This document shows, piece after piece, positions 35,801 to 46,094 of a DNA stretch of 64,000 nucleotides. Below the pieces are notes generated by a model. That model made no database searches. It had not been told where the DNA came from and saw only the letters and a program-made list of their open reading frames with translations. Numbering within the stretch: position 1 is the first letter of the stretch; the number at the start of each line of letters is the position of its first letter. The position numbers were made by a program, and so were the translations under genes. The stretch is from Artemia franciscana (Eukaryota; Arthropoda; Branchiopoda; Anostraca; Artemiidae), in assembly GCF_032884065.1 (NCBI RefSeq), contig NC_088871.1:13417394-13481393 (forward strand). The letters are read 5' to 3'.

Positions 35801-36130
35801 AAGGTAATTAAGGTAATTTGGTCTGGTTCAAACAGGCTAAATTATCAGGCGTTTTTATATCAGTTTCTTAATTCAAGTGGCTCAATTCTCTCATCCTCTC
35901 TTTGCAGACATTGCAATATAAAAAATGAAACAATTGACCATTGGCTATTTGAATTTAGTATACTGATGTGTGCATAGTATACCCTGCAATGCAAACTGTT
36001 AAAGTCCTTCAAACACCACAAAATCTCACTATCAGCTAAGAGCCTAGCTGACCATGCCTGCACACAGAGCACAGAACTCAATGTATATCCTATGATTTTT
36101 AAACTTCTAGAATCAAAAGATTCACTGTAA
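35800..36130 (+). mobile_element. LINE copy D, 3' part resumed
   Basis: The frame encodes IWSGSNRLNYQAFLYQFL, then LCRHCNIKNETIDHWLFEF. The C-x2-C...H pattern after RNase H is the usual C-terminal motif of I/jockey/R1-like ORF2 proteins (C..C....ET..H.LF.C). It fits as the missing tail of copy D, which was interrupted by copy E. Confidence 0.65.
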
Positions 36131-36261
36131 GATAAGATATCTAAACAGATTCAAGATGAATAAGAAGCAACCATTGCAGTAGCTCATTTCAACTCACAGA
36201 GTGAGTCAAAAGGAAAAAAAGCTGAATAGTCTTGACTTAAAAGTCCTTGTTTGCTGAAATA

Positions 36262-37510
36262 GAAGAACTTTGCTCAATCCCAATTTATGAGGTTTCAAGG
36301 AAATACAAATACATTTCCTAAATTTAGAAAAAAAAAACATTGATATGGCTTAGAATTTGGCACTTATCTATCTGCCAATACATACTCAAGAATTTGGATC
36401 TATATCAGATAATAATCAGTCTATTGATGTCTATACTCAGACAGAATCAGCCTGCAGAATTCTGAGCCATATCAATGTTTATTTTCAAAATTTAGGAAAT
36501 GTATTTGCATATCTTTAAAACCTTATAAATTGGGATTGGACAAAGTTGTGAAGCTGAAAACAATTTTACTGTACTTCATTCAAACAGAAGACCTATTTTC
36601 CAAGGTTTCACTTTATTACTGACATATTTTTGAAGGTCATCAAAGGTCAAGGCCCTCTAGAGGGAGAAGGAGAGGAGGTAGGTACTTCAAAATACCTTCC
36701 TTGAACATACTTTAGCCTGTAGACCCATCCTTGAAGGTTTTTTTTTCTTAACCTAACCCCTTTCTAAGACAGCAAGAAGTCAATCAACTAGAATTTTACC
36801 AAATTTGTTGTACTTCAATTAAGCAGAAGATCTATTTTGCAAAGTTTCACTTTTATAACACATATATTTTTAAAGGTCATCAAACTAATTTTAAAGGCCC
36901 TCTAGAGGGAGAAGGAGTGGAGGTAGTTGCTTCAAAACACATTCTGGGGACATACTTTAGTCTGTAGATTCATTCCTGAAACTTTCATTTTCCTAACCTA
37001 AACCCTTTCTGAGATAGCTAGAAGTCAATTAACTAGAATTTTACCCATTTTCCTAGCCTAAATCCTTTCCAAGATAGCAGGATGTCAATTAACTAGAATT
37101 TTACCCAAATTTGTTTTCAGCTTCATAACTTTGCTCAATTCCATTTTATAAGGTTTTAAAGATGTGCAAATACATTTCCTAAATTTTGAAAAAAAAACAT
37201 TGATATGGCTCAAAATTCTCCTTAAATAACAGGAATTGCATTTTCAGAACTAAAGGCAGAGAAAAAGCAGGTAGTAACTGAAAATTAAGGTAAAATGTTG
37301 TTTTGTCAAAATTTCAATAAGTATAGACCTGTCATGTAGGCAAATTTCAGGGCCCTCTAGAGGGAGAAGGAGTGGAGGTGGGTACTTTAAAATACCTTCC
37401 AGGACATACTTTAGCCTGTAGACCCATCCCTGAAAGTTTCATTTTTTTTTCTAACCTAAACCCTTTCCCAGATAGCAATAAGTCAATTGACTAGAATTTT
37501 ACCCTAGTTT
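36262..37510. repeat. Element with inverted ends and three inner tandem units
   Basis: Arm 36,262-36,361 (TTTGCTCAATCCCAATTTAT ... ACATTTCCTAAATTTAG ... ACATTGATATGGCTTAGAAT) is mirrored at 36,453-36,552 and repeated directly at 37,119-37,214. Three units begin GGCCCTCTAGAGGGAGAAGG at 36,651, 36,895 and 37,351, and each continues to ACATACTTTAG(C/T)CTGTAGA and CTAACCTAAACCCTTTC. GGCCCTCTAGAGGG contains a CCCTCTAGAGGG palindrome. The family is unknown and no coding frame is present. Confidence 0.7.
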
Positions 37511-37929
37511 AGTACCTTTAATTGATTAGCCCACAGAAGTTTTCCTATCCTATGCAGTTCAAATATTTTTCCCTTTTCAGCAGAGGTTACAACAATCTAT
37601 CACAATGAAAAACATCCAGGGTAACTTGAATGGAATGATTATAAAAAGACAAATGAAAACCACAGCATGCAATCTTACAATTATACTTCTGGCCACAAAA
37701 ACTGAATTAGGCTGCCCGATTTAAATCTTCAAGATTTGAATCCGAAAATTCCGAGTCCGTGTTTGAACTTTTCAAATATTCTAGCATGAAAAATATTTTC
37801 GGCACTGGAGCTTTTAAGGATTCCGCTATAGGATTTTTATAAAATCCTATGCGTATGAACTTGACATAAGTATGCATTTTTCAAATGCCATCGAATAAAA
37901 ACAGCACTGAATTTTTGCAATTCAAAACT

Positions 37930-38380
37930 TTGCTGTAAACACTTCAGGGTGTATTCCAATTCTGAGTATATATCAAAGAGCATTGGTAATATAGTTTCCC
38001 ATGCTCCATGTCCTCACTGTCTCTCATATCAACCTATGGAGGGTCCCCTTTCTCCCTCTTGGTAGCCCCAATGTCAATGAGTTATATGCTAGAGAACTTT
38101 ACCCAATTTTAATCAATTTTGATTAGATTTTGAGAGTGAAAAGCTATGGTACTCCATGTCTCCACCAACCCTGAGCCCCCTCGCAGCCACCTCTGAAGGG
38201 TCCCGTGCCCATTACAGCGGATCCCAATGTCAATAGTTCTCAGGTGGGTGAGCTTCAACCCCTTTGAATAAATTTATGTGGCATTTTTAAAGGGAAACAA
38301 ATGGTCTCTATGCCCATACTAACCCTGAGCCCCCATGCACCAACCTTCATAAGAGTTATTCTATTGGAATTTTTAACTTC
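37930..38380 (+). repeat. Degenerate tandem repeat, period about 150-170 bp
   Basis: Three rough units share CCTGAGCCCCC(T/A)(C/T)GCA, GAAGGGTCCC, CCCAATGTCAATGAG-like and a T-rich block with AATTTTGATTAGA. Units centre near 38,010, 38,170 and 38,330. They are strongly diverged. Confidence 0.5.
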
Positions 38381-38459
38381 CTAGCCGGTTTTTTGGCGTC
38401 AATCGATATTTGTTTCCCGCACTTGCGTATTTTATGGGCATCATTGCGTAATCTTTGAG

Positions 38460-38790
38460 TGTGTTTACATATCAAACAACTTTGTCAAGGATGTGGTTTT
38501 TTGCAAAATTTTAGGGTCCCATCTTTACATATGGTATTTTTCAGTCTGTTGCTATCAAATAACCCTGTCAAAGATATGTTTTTTTTACAAATTTTTAAGA
38601 TATAATGTCTACGCATGGAAATTTATATCTGTTGTTATAAAACTACCCTGTCAAGAATATGGGTTTATTGCAAAAGTTAAAGTCTAATGTTTCCATATAA
38701 AAATTTAAAATCCCCTGTTATCAAACGGCATTGTCAAGGATGTGTTTTTTTTTACAAATTTCAAGGTTTTATGTTTACATTATTACAAGT
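38460..38790 (+). repeat. 83-bp minisatellite, four units
   Basis: Units start with ATCAAA(C/T)AAC(C/T)(T/C)TGTCAA-like blocks at 38,471, 38,553, 38,637 and 38,720, spaced 82-84 bp. Each continues (A/G)GATATG(T)TTTTT...ACAAATTTTAAGGT and (A)TGT(T/C)TACATATG. Units differ at many sites, so the array is old. Confidence 0.75.
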
Positions 38791-39539
38791 GCTTATGACA
38801 ATAGGTTGTTTGTTAATCCGTAACCTTTGACATTCAACATAAATTACTCAATCATTTGTTGCTAACTTATTTTGGTTCCTAGAAACCTGTGGATGAATCA
38901 ACAGCTATAGAGGTAATATTATCGAAGTTTCTACTCCCCAAACTGGTTAGAAAGCAATCCGACATTTGCTTCTCCGCATGTATACACTTGACAGCTATTA
39001 TTATTTAGTCGTTGATTGAGTAGGGCTTAGGGTATTCAGCTGTATTTCTTAGAGCAGTAGAGAATAAGGTTTCGGAAGGATATCATTGTGAATATAGATT
39101 TACATTAAGTTTTATCATAGAAATATAATTTAAAATTGGATAATAGCCATTTGACTCTGTCGGAAGTTAATATAGGAAGTTATTGACTATCACGGACACT
39201 AGTCTGTGATTTATACTGCTATGTTAAGGACAATCTCGAACAGGTGTACCTTATGACAACGGATGTACATAAAATAAGAAACGGATTAAATGTAATTGTG
39301 AAATACATTGAAGACAATGATTTGAATCAGTTTGTGAAATAAGAGCGAAATACCCATTTTATTGTTCCATTTTTGAAACTATAAATGTTTCTAAATCTAT
39401 TTTTTTCTTGCTTGATATCTCAGTATTTGGAGTTGCTACTTCCATAATTGGTTTTGGAAGTCAATGGGATAAAGTAATAATATGATGTTCTTAGACATAC
39501 ATTCTAAACTAAAAGTTTAGTTCTAATGATCTTCGCCCC

Positions 39540-40312
39540 CCCCCCCTGTGAATAAATTATAACTGTGGCCACACACAAAGTATGGCCATTGTTACCGCAC
39601 CGAACCAGAACCCAGTGGTCCTAGAATGTCGTGAGAGGGCCCATTCTAACGAAAATAAAAGTTAAGTGACCCAAAAAATTGGAGGGCACCTAGGCCCCCT
39701 TCCACGCTCAGCTTTTCCCCAAAGTCACTGGATCAAAATTTTGAGATAGCCAATTTGTGCAGCATAATCGAAAAACCTAATAATTATGTCTTTTGGGACG
39801 ACTTAATCCCCCACAGTCCCCGGAGGAGGGACTGCAAGTTACAAACTTTGACCATTGTTTACATATAGTAATGATTATTGGGACGTGTACAGACGTCTTC
39901 AGGGGACTTTTTCACGTTAAAGGGGGGTTAGGGGAAGGAAGTTACATGGGAGGATCTTTCCATGGAGGAATTTATCATGAGGGAAGAAAATTTCCATGAA
40001 GGGGCCGCAGGATTTTCTAGCATTATTTAAAAAAGCAATGAGAAAATAAATGAAAAAATTTTAGATTGAAGTAAGGAGCACCATTAGAACCGAAAATGAA
40101 TAAAAATTATTACGTATATAAGGGGGTTCGTCTCCTCAACAATACTTCAGTCTTTACGCTAAAGTATTTTTTAGTAATTTCAACTATTTATATTACGGCC
40201 TTTGTGATTCAGGGGTCATTCTTAAAGAATTGGGATCAAATTGAAGCTTTAGTGTAAAGAGCGAGGTATTGACGAGGGGGAGAACCCTCTCACATGCATA
40301 ATAAAAATATAC
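39540..40312. repeat. Composite repeat: 250-bp-like fragment plus fold-back arm
   Basis: 39,650-39,780 has a GGAGGGCACCTAGGCCCCCT, then AAAATTTTGAGATAGCCAAT fragment of the 250-bp family. 39,850-39,900 (CATTGTTTACATATAGTAAT, GATTATTGGGA) matches 51,890-51,920. 40,060-40,312 is a fold-back arm with GTAAGGAGCACCATTAGAAC and GAGCGAGGTATTGACGAGGG. The LINE at 40,353 is inserted in it, and flanking sequence resumes at 43,114. Confidence 0.6.
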
Positions 40313-40352
40313 AAATATAGAATTTCGTTACGTAAGTTAATTCGCAAGCTAG
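40313..40352 (+). repeat. 40-bp target-site duplication, left copy
   Basis: AAATATAGAATTTCGTTACG, then TAAGTTAATTCGCAAGCTAG. It is identical, except C to T at one site, to 43,074-43,113, immediately beyond the 3' tail of the LINE. Confidence 0.92.
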
Positions 40353-43073
40353 ATATTTTCGTCACTGACATTTCAGAATAGCTTCGTTATTGTTAGTAAT
40401 ATATCTGACCATTTCCCAGTTTTATCAGATCTTTTGATGCCGAATATGAAGGCTCCACGGTCTAACCCCTCAAGATCGCCCTACTTTGTTACGGAAAAGA
40501 ACCTAAAGCTTTAAAGACTAAACTGTGAGAATGTTCATGGGAATTTATAGATGAAAAAGATGACTTGGACTGTAATTTTGACAAATTTCACTCTAAAGTA
40601 TAAGATTGTTTTTTAGAATACTGCACCAAAAGACCTTCCAATCAGCCTCGAAGAAAAAATCAACCTTTTAACCCTTAGATGACAGAAGGACATCTGACAA
40701 GCTCCAACCACAAACTCTGCTTATGGAAAAGATACAAAAGTTCTCCTACAGCTCGTCACCTACAAGAATTCAAAACTTATAAGAATTTATTCACATCATT
40801 GATTCGCAGAGGGAAAAGCTCGTATTTTGCGTCAAAGTTTCTGGAGTGCAAAACGGACATGAGAAAAATTTGGAAAGTCATCAATTCTGTCAATAGACCA
40901 TCATCTCATAGTCCTGACATTCCAACGAAGCTTGATATAGACAGAGTACTAATCGACGGCCCTTGTTAGATTAAGAACTCTCTTGCATCATATTTTGCTT
41001 CAGTTAGCAAAAAGACTGTCAAAGGAGTTGGTGGAAGGGCGATTTCCCTCACACAAGATCAACATCTCAAGTTCATGGGACCCCCTTGCCTTAAATTTAT
41101 TGTTATAGAGCTTGTATTGGAATCAGAGGTGGCAAGACACATTCATGGTTTAAAAGATGCATCGTCATCCGGCCCAGACTACATATCAACTAAAGCTGTG
41201 CCAGCTATATTCCCTTCAATTCTGGGCCCTTTAACAAAGCTTATTAATATGTCGTTTGAAAAAAGGAAAGTTTCCTAGGTCTCTAAAAACTGTGAGAGTG
41301 ATAGCTCTATTTAAGGGTGGGAACAAAAGTAATCCGTCAAATTACCGACCTATTTCCCTTCTTTCAGTGTTTTCAAAAATATTTGAAAAGCCGATGCAAA
41401 AAAGGCTCACAAGTTTCTTACAATCTAAGGAGTTTTGCACAATCATCAGTTCGGATTTCGATCGAAACATACTACAGAGCAAGCATGCACTACACTCATC
41501 AGTTTTCTTCTTACCGCTTTAGATTCTGGAAAAATACCAGCCGCTATTTTCCTAGATGTGCGGAAAGCTTTTGATAGTCTTACTCATAAGATCCTTCTGA
41601 TAAACTGTCTCAGATAGGAATACGAGGTTCAGCCCTATCATGGTTCCGTTCTTATTTACACGATAGAACGATTTCCATGGACCCTGACTCACTAAAGTCC
41701 ATTGGTGTAGACTATGGAGTACCATAAGGATCGATTCTCGATCCTACTCCGTTTTTAATATACATCAACGATGTATTTAGAGCGGTAAAGGATGCAATTC
41801 CTTCTGCGTGCTGTACTCTATGTCACGAAAAGGAAAATGCGGTGGCATCTTCTGATATTCTGCCATCTCCTCATGACGATTTAGTGGCCTTCGCTGACGA
41901 CAGCAATATCCTATGTCCTGAAGCCATGGAACAAGCTTTAGAGGTTAAACTTCACATGCTTATTGAGCGGTCTTACCACTGGTTTGGTACTAACCGACTT
42001 GCTTTAAATATCGCTAAATCACACTTTCTCATATTTTCTAGAACTGATAAAGTATGCCCGTCCTTATCAACTATATTTACCCCGAAAGGACCTTTGTCTC
42101 GACCTAACGTAAGATACGAGCGTTTCCTTGGAATTTTGTTGGATGAGAATCTTTCTTTTAGAAACCACATCAAGATAGTCCAAGCAAAACTATCACGTAA
42201 TCTTGGGATTATTCGGAAACTTAAACACATTTTTCCTGGATCTATTCTTCGGACCCTGCATTTTTCACTCATTCAGCCGTATTTAACTTACTGCAACTCG
42301 ATTTGAATGTCTACTTTCCAGTCTCTGCTCCGTCCGATCAAAGTAATTCATCAAAAGGCTGGCAAGTTAGTAAACGAATTTAATACAGGACATCGAAAAG
42401 TGCACTCTATGTCGTCTCTTGCTCTTCAATGATTTTCATGTATCTTCATGGTGAACTGCCTCGCTGTTTCAATTCTTTTTTTCCCGATTTAGTTAATTCA
42501 AGGAGCTCTTATAATCTACGCCATAAAGACCACCTACTATTACCTCAAACTAAGACAGTCAGATCAGATTTTAGTCCCCGAATAGCATGTAGTAAAGTAT
42601 GGAACAGTCCCCCTGATAATGTCCGTGGCATTCATTCGTTTGATGCCTTTAAAACCCAACTAAAAATATTTTTGGTTGATAAATATAATGGGGAATAAAT
42701 TTGAGAAAAAATTTATTTTTGAATTGGTTTGAATTAATATTGTTATTTGTTTAAGAATATGATGAATAATGAGGGCAGGGCGACATCCCTAGTTGCTAAG
42801 CTTGAGCACGTTCATTTGTTTAATTTTAATTGTTGTGATTTTGTGTTGGTGGGAGATGGTGTGGACTTGGATTTGAATTTCGAGGAAGAAGTGGTAAGTA
42901 AAAATAACACAAAGTTATTTAATTGGATTTCTTGTTTTTTTTTAGAAGAGACTCTTTATTTGGTATTTATTTTTGTTTTAACCCCTATATAACGGGCCAT
43001 GGAGCCTTGTAGGGGTAGAGAGTTTTTGTTGTCCATTTATTTTGATGTTAATAAACTGAACTGAACTGAACTG
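40353..43073 (+). mobile_element. LINE copy F, 5'-truncated, with exact target-site duplication
   Basis: It starts inside the endonuclease domain (NISDHFPVLSDLL at about 40,405), then the 40,679-41,278 linker frame (LCLWKRYKSSPT ... 'SYFASVSKKTVKG'). RT blocks follow: RSLKTVRVIALFKGGNKSNP, SNYRPISLLSVFSKIFEK, HQFGFRSKHTTEQAC, FLDVRKAFDSLTHKILL, 'LIYINDVFRA', and 'LVAFADDSNILCP', which keeps the catalytic Asp pair. A tail frame reads YNLRHKDHLLLPQTKTV ... WNSPPDNVRGIHSFDAFK. The 3' end is AATAAACTGAACTGAACTGAACTGA, a short tandem tail (written here as 5-mers). At least four shifts or stops separate the frames. The architecture is CR1/L2/Rex-like. Confidence 0.9.
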
Positions 43074-43113
43074 AAATATAGAATTTCGTTACGTAAGTTA
43101 ATTCGTAAGCTAG
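43074..43113 (+). repeat. 40-bp target-site duplication, right copy
   Basis: It repeats 40,313-40,352 with one difference. After it, the interrupted host repeat continues (GCACATTTATTACTAATAAA). Confidence 0.92.
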
Positions 43114-43367
43114 GCACATTTATTACTAATAAAAACGTTTGAAAAAGATCTCTAGTTGCCTTTTTAATTTACCAAAAATGGGAGTACAACTAGATCTCCT
43201 CCCCCACTCCTTATTTTATTAAAATCACCCAATCAAAACTATGAGAAAGCCATTTAGCCAAAAAAATTAATATACAAATTTCATTTTAATTATTCATGTG
43301 CGGTGAGCCAAAATCAAAACATGCATCAATTAAAAAACGCTCAGAAATTAAATGAAAAAAAACAAAA

Positions 43368-43632
43368 CAAGTTTTTTAGCTGCAAGTAAGGAGCAACAAT
43401 AAAACATAAAACAAACATAAATCATTCCGTATATGAAAGGAGTTGTCCCCTCCTCAACGCAATGCTCTTTACGCTAAAGTTTTTTATTGTTTTAGAAAGT
43501 AGAATTGTGACAGGGTCAATTTTTAGCGCAAAGAGTGAGACGTTGAGGACGGGACAGCCATTTTCATATACGAAATAATTCCTGTTCGTTTTGAGTTTTA
43601 TTGTCGCTCCTTACTTGCAGCTAGAAAACTTG
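43368..43632. mobile_element. Complete palindromic fold-back element
   Basis: The left arm starts CAAGTTTTTTAGCTGCAAGT, then AAGGAGC, then ATTCCGTATATGAAAGGAGT and TGTCCCCTCCTCAACGC. The right arm is its near reverse complement: GTTGAGGACGGGACAGCC, TTTCATATACGAAATAATTC, GCTCCTTACTTGCAGCTAGA, then AAACTTG. Arms are about 125 bp around a short centre (TTTTAGAAAGTAGAATTGTG). No coding frame is present. Single arms recur through the window. Confidence 0.85.
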
Positions 43633-43724
43633 TTTTTTTTTAAATTTAATATTAGTAAATGCCAAAATGCTTCAATGTTCTATTATTATTTTCTTTGTCA
43701 GATGCACTACGTATGGAAGAGGGT

Positions 43725-43990
43725 CGTCATTTGAACTTTGGAGGGGGTTCATTCCATTGGAAATTGGAAGCTCCAGTACCCTTTAACCCTTCCCCCTCTT
43801 TCCGGGATCGACAAAACTCACAGCCCGGGGGCAAGAGTTGAACGTTATGCAAGCTTCTCTTTAGTGACACGTAGTTCTTATGGAAGGAGTGGACGTATAG
43901 TTTTTGGAGGAGGCTAGTTTTATTGAAAATCGAAAATCTAATTCCCTTTTTAAGGCTCAAAAATTATCAGAGGGTACCGACCTCAATTCA
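43725..43990 (-). repeat. Fragments of the 250-bp satellite-like family
   Basis: Two reverse-orientation pieces: TTTGGAGGGGGTTCATTCCA with CAGTACCC, and TTCTTATGGAAGGAGTGGAC with TTTTTAAGGCTCAAAAAT. They match the arrays at 19-21 kb. Confidence 0.55.
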
Positions 43991-44213
43991 AAATTTCCCT
44001 TTATAAACCATCGTTTGCGGAGTAGCTGATGTTAGAATGTGAAGACGAAGCTCTTTAGAATTGCCCTCTTTTAAAAACAGGCCCCCAAGCAGGACGAAAA
44101 CCATGAATAAAGAACTTGACATTCAACGATGGTGGCCAGTAATATCAAAAGGAATGAAAAATGCATATATTGCAAAAACTTTGAGTTAGCAAAATGTTAC
44201 GTATTTTTTTCTT

Positions 44214-45692
44214 TTAATTTTTCGCATTGTTAAAGAGGTTGATCAGTTCAACACAAATGGAATATCGGAATTTTGAATCATAATGACTTTTCAAAAGATT
44301 CTCGACTAGATTCACTTTATTAGTTGTTATACCTGCAATTGAAGCTGTTGGATCGAAAACACTCATTAGATCAAACTGAGCATCATATGAGATAAGTAAC
44401 TGACACAAATCAGCTCTTCCTTCGGTGACAGCATGATTTAAACACCCCCCAATGTCTGGATTTGCCCCACTGTTCAAAAGAATTTCAACTAGATCCAATT
44501 TGTTATCTCTTACAGCTGTAAATAAAGGTGTTTCACCAAATACATTAATTGTGTCTAACTCAACACCATGATAGATAAGTAACTTACACATATCAGCACT
44601 TCCTTTCTGAATAGCATGGTGTAAAGGTAGACACTCCTCATAGTTTGGATTTGCCCCACTGTTTAATAGAATTTTCACTAAATCCAATTTGTTAGCTCTT
44701 ATAGCTGTAACTAAAGGTGTTTCATCAAATACATTCATTGTATCCAACTCAGCGCCATAAAAGATAAGTAACTGGCACATATCAACTCTTCCTTTCCGAA
44801 CAGCTTGGTGTAATGGTGTTTCGCCGCTTACAACATTTTTCAAATAGGGGTCTTCAGATGGTCCGTGGAAGCAGTAGCTAGGATTTACTTTACTTTTCAG
44901 AATATATTCAACAAAATCTGCTCTATCTTCCTCAATAGCATATTGTAAACATTCTTTCAGGTTTGGATTTGCCTCACTTTCATAAACAATTTTGAATATT
45001 TTCAAGTTCTTAGCTTTTATAGCTGCGACTAGAGGTGAAGGTCCAAATCTAGACATACATGTGCCCAATTCCTCATTTGATCGGATTGGTACTGATGACC
45101 TGACATTTTCACAGGTTTTCAGGTTTTCAGGTTTCAGGCTGAGGTCACAGGGTTTCCTTTGTTTTCGATTCACAGTCCTGTTAGGGTCTTGATCACTTAT
45201 TTCTTTAAAACGCCGTTTTCTTGATGGCTCAATTTTAGAACTGTGTGTGCGTGATTTTTCATGTAATTGGGCTGATACATATTCCGCTTTGACAAATACT
45301 GACGCGCTCAAATTTTGAGAGCTAGAGTCAAGAGTTTTTCTTTTTTTTGAATTGACAGCTTTGGTACCTGTGTTAGTCATTTCTTCAATAAGCCTTTTTC
45401 TTGACGGTTCATGTTTAAAAATATTTGCAGCTGGTTCATCAAGTAATTGGACAGAAGTACATTCTGCCTCGTCAGGCTCTGACCCGCTTGAACTTGAAAA
45501 GATCAAGACATGACTTTTTATTTGTTTTAAATTTGTGGCCCTGCTAGGACCTGGGTCGCTTATTTCTATAGACTGCCGTTTTCTTAAAGGTTTAATTTTA
45601 GAAATGTACGGATCAATTTCGTCATGCAATCGGGTGGAAATATATTCACCCTTGGCAGGTATTAACACGCTCTTTTGACGATCTTCTCTCAT
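44214..45692 (-). CDS. Intronless ankyrin-repeat protein with three NLS-like repeats, 492 aa
   Basis: This is an intact single-exon frame. Residues about 1-190 form three imperfect repeats of roughly 58 aa, each with a (Y/T)(I/S)(S/V)-QLHE-like start, a basic core (PLRKRQSIEIS, PSRKRLIEEM, PSRKRRFKEIS) and a second basic cluster (KQIK, KKRK, RKQRK). These look like bipartite nuclear localisation signals separated by Ser-rich linkers (SSSSGSEPDEAE). Residues about 210-480 hold about eight ankyrin repeats: GPSPLVAAIKAKNLKI, GETPLHQAVRKGRVDMCQLL, DETPLVTAIRANKLDLVKIL, LPLHHAIQKGSADMCKLL, GETPLFTAVRDNKLDLVEIL and others. Pairs of repeats are copied as 65-66-residue units. The start is the first ATG after a TATA-like box. 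No catalytic domain is present. A nuclear binding or scaffold role is an inference. It is head to head with a Helitron, so capture by a transposon, a retrocopy origin or transfer are all possible. Confidence 0.85.
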   Translation of the reverse strand: MREDRQKSVLIPAKGEYISTRLHDEIDPYISKIKPLRKRQSIEISDPGPSRATNLKQIKSHVLIFSSSSGSEPDEAECTSVQLLDEPAANIFKHEPSRKRLIEEMTNTGTKAVNSKKRKTLDSSSQNLSASVFVKAEYVSAQLHEKSRTHSSKIEPSRKRRFKEISDQDPNRTVNRKQRKPCDLSLKPENLKTCENVRSSVPIRSNEELGTCMSRFGPSPLVAAIKAKNLKIFKIVYESEANPNLKECLQYAIEEDRADFVEYILKSKVNPSYCFHGPSEDPYLKNVVSGETPLHQAVRKGRVDMCQLLIFYGAELDTMNVFDETPLVTAIRANKLDLVKILLNSGANPNYEECLPLHHAIQKGSADMCKLLIYHGVELDTINVFGETPLFTAVRDNKLDLVEILLNSGANPDIGGCLNHAVTEGRADLCQLLISYDAQFDLMSVFDPTASIAGITTNKVNLVENLLKSHYDSKFRYSICVELINLFNNAKN

Positions 45693-45864
45693 TGCTTTGT
45701 TTTCTTAAACTACACCTATAGGCCCTAAAGCTAATTTATTTATATCATCGATGACGTCATGTTCATATTTAGCATTAATGACGTAATAGTATCCTTGTAA
45801 TGTCATAATTTAGTGCATGACGTCATACCAGTGCAATTCGCCTCTTGTCATCTATCTTCTTCTA
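45693..45864 (-). promoter_or_regulatory. Putative ankyrin-gene promoter with TATA-like box and CRE palindromes
   Basis: Reading the minus strand, TATAAATA lies at 45,744-45,737, about 45 bases before the ATG. Two exact TGACGTCA palindromes (45,752-45,759 and 45,818-45,825) and one TGACGTAA (45,779-45,786) lie just upstream. TGACGTCA is the ATF/CREB site. Two more TGACGTCA (45,919-45,926 and 45,942-45,949) lie beyond, inside the Helitron 5' end, so the gene faces five such sites in 198 bp. Some of this may simply be Helitron-derived sequence. Confidence 0.5.
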
Positions 45865-46094
45865 TCTATATATATATAAAAATAAGTTGTCTGTCTGTGT
45901 GTCTGTCTGTCTGTCAGGTGACGTCATGTTTCTGTGTTGACTGACGTCATGAAGTTAGTTGTCGTCATTTTTGCTTTGACGGTGATACAACATTAACAGC
46001 TTTTTTTTCGCTTTGCAAAAATGATTCTTTTGCAAAAAAACTGCTGTATACTGAAGTGCCTTCGTATTACACGTAGAATACTAAAAATAAAGTA

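Noticed and set aside
36093-36130. Host origin for the CRHC...ETIDHWLFEF peptide
   Set aside because: The pattern matches the C-terminal motif of RNase H-bearing LINEs and aligns with the interrupted copy D.
44992-45192. Plus-strand frame of 66 codons
   Set aside because: It is antisense to the ankyrin gene, which has clear domains.
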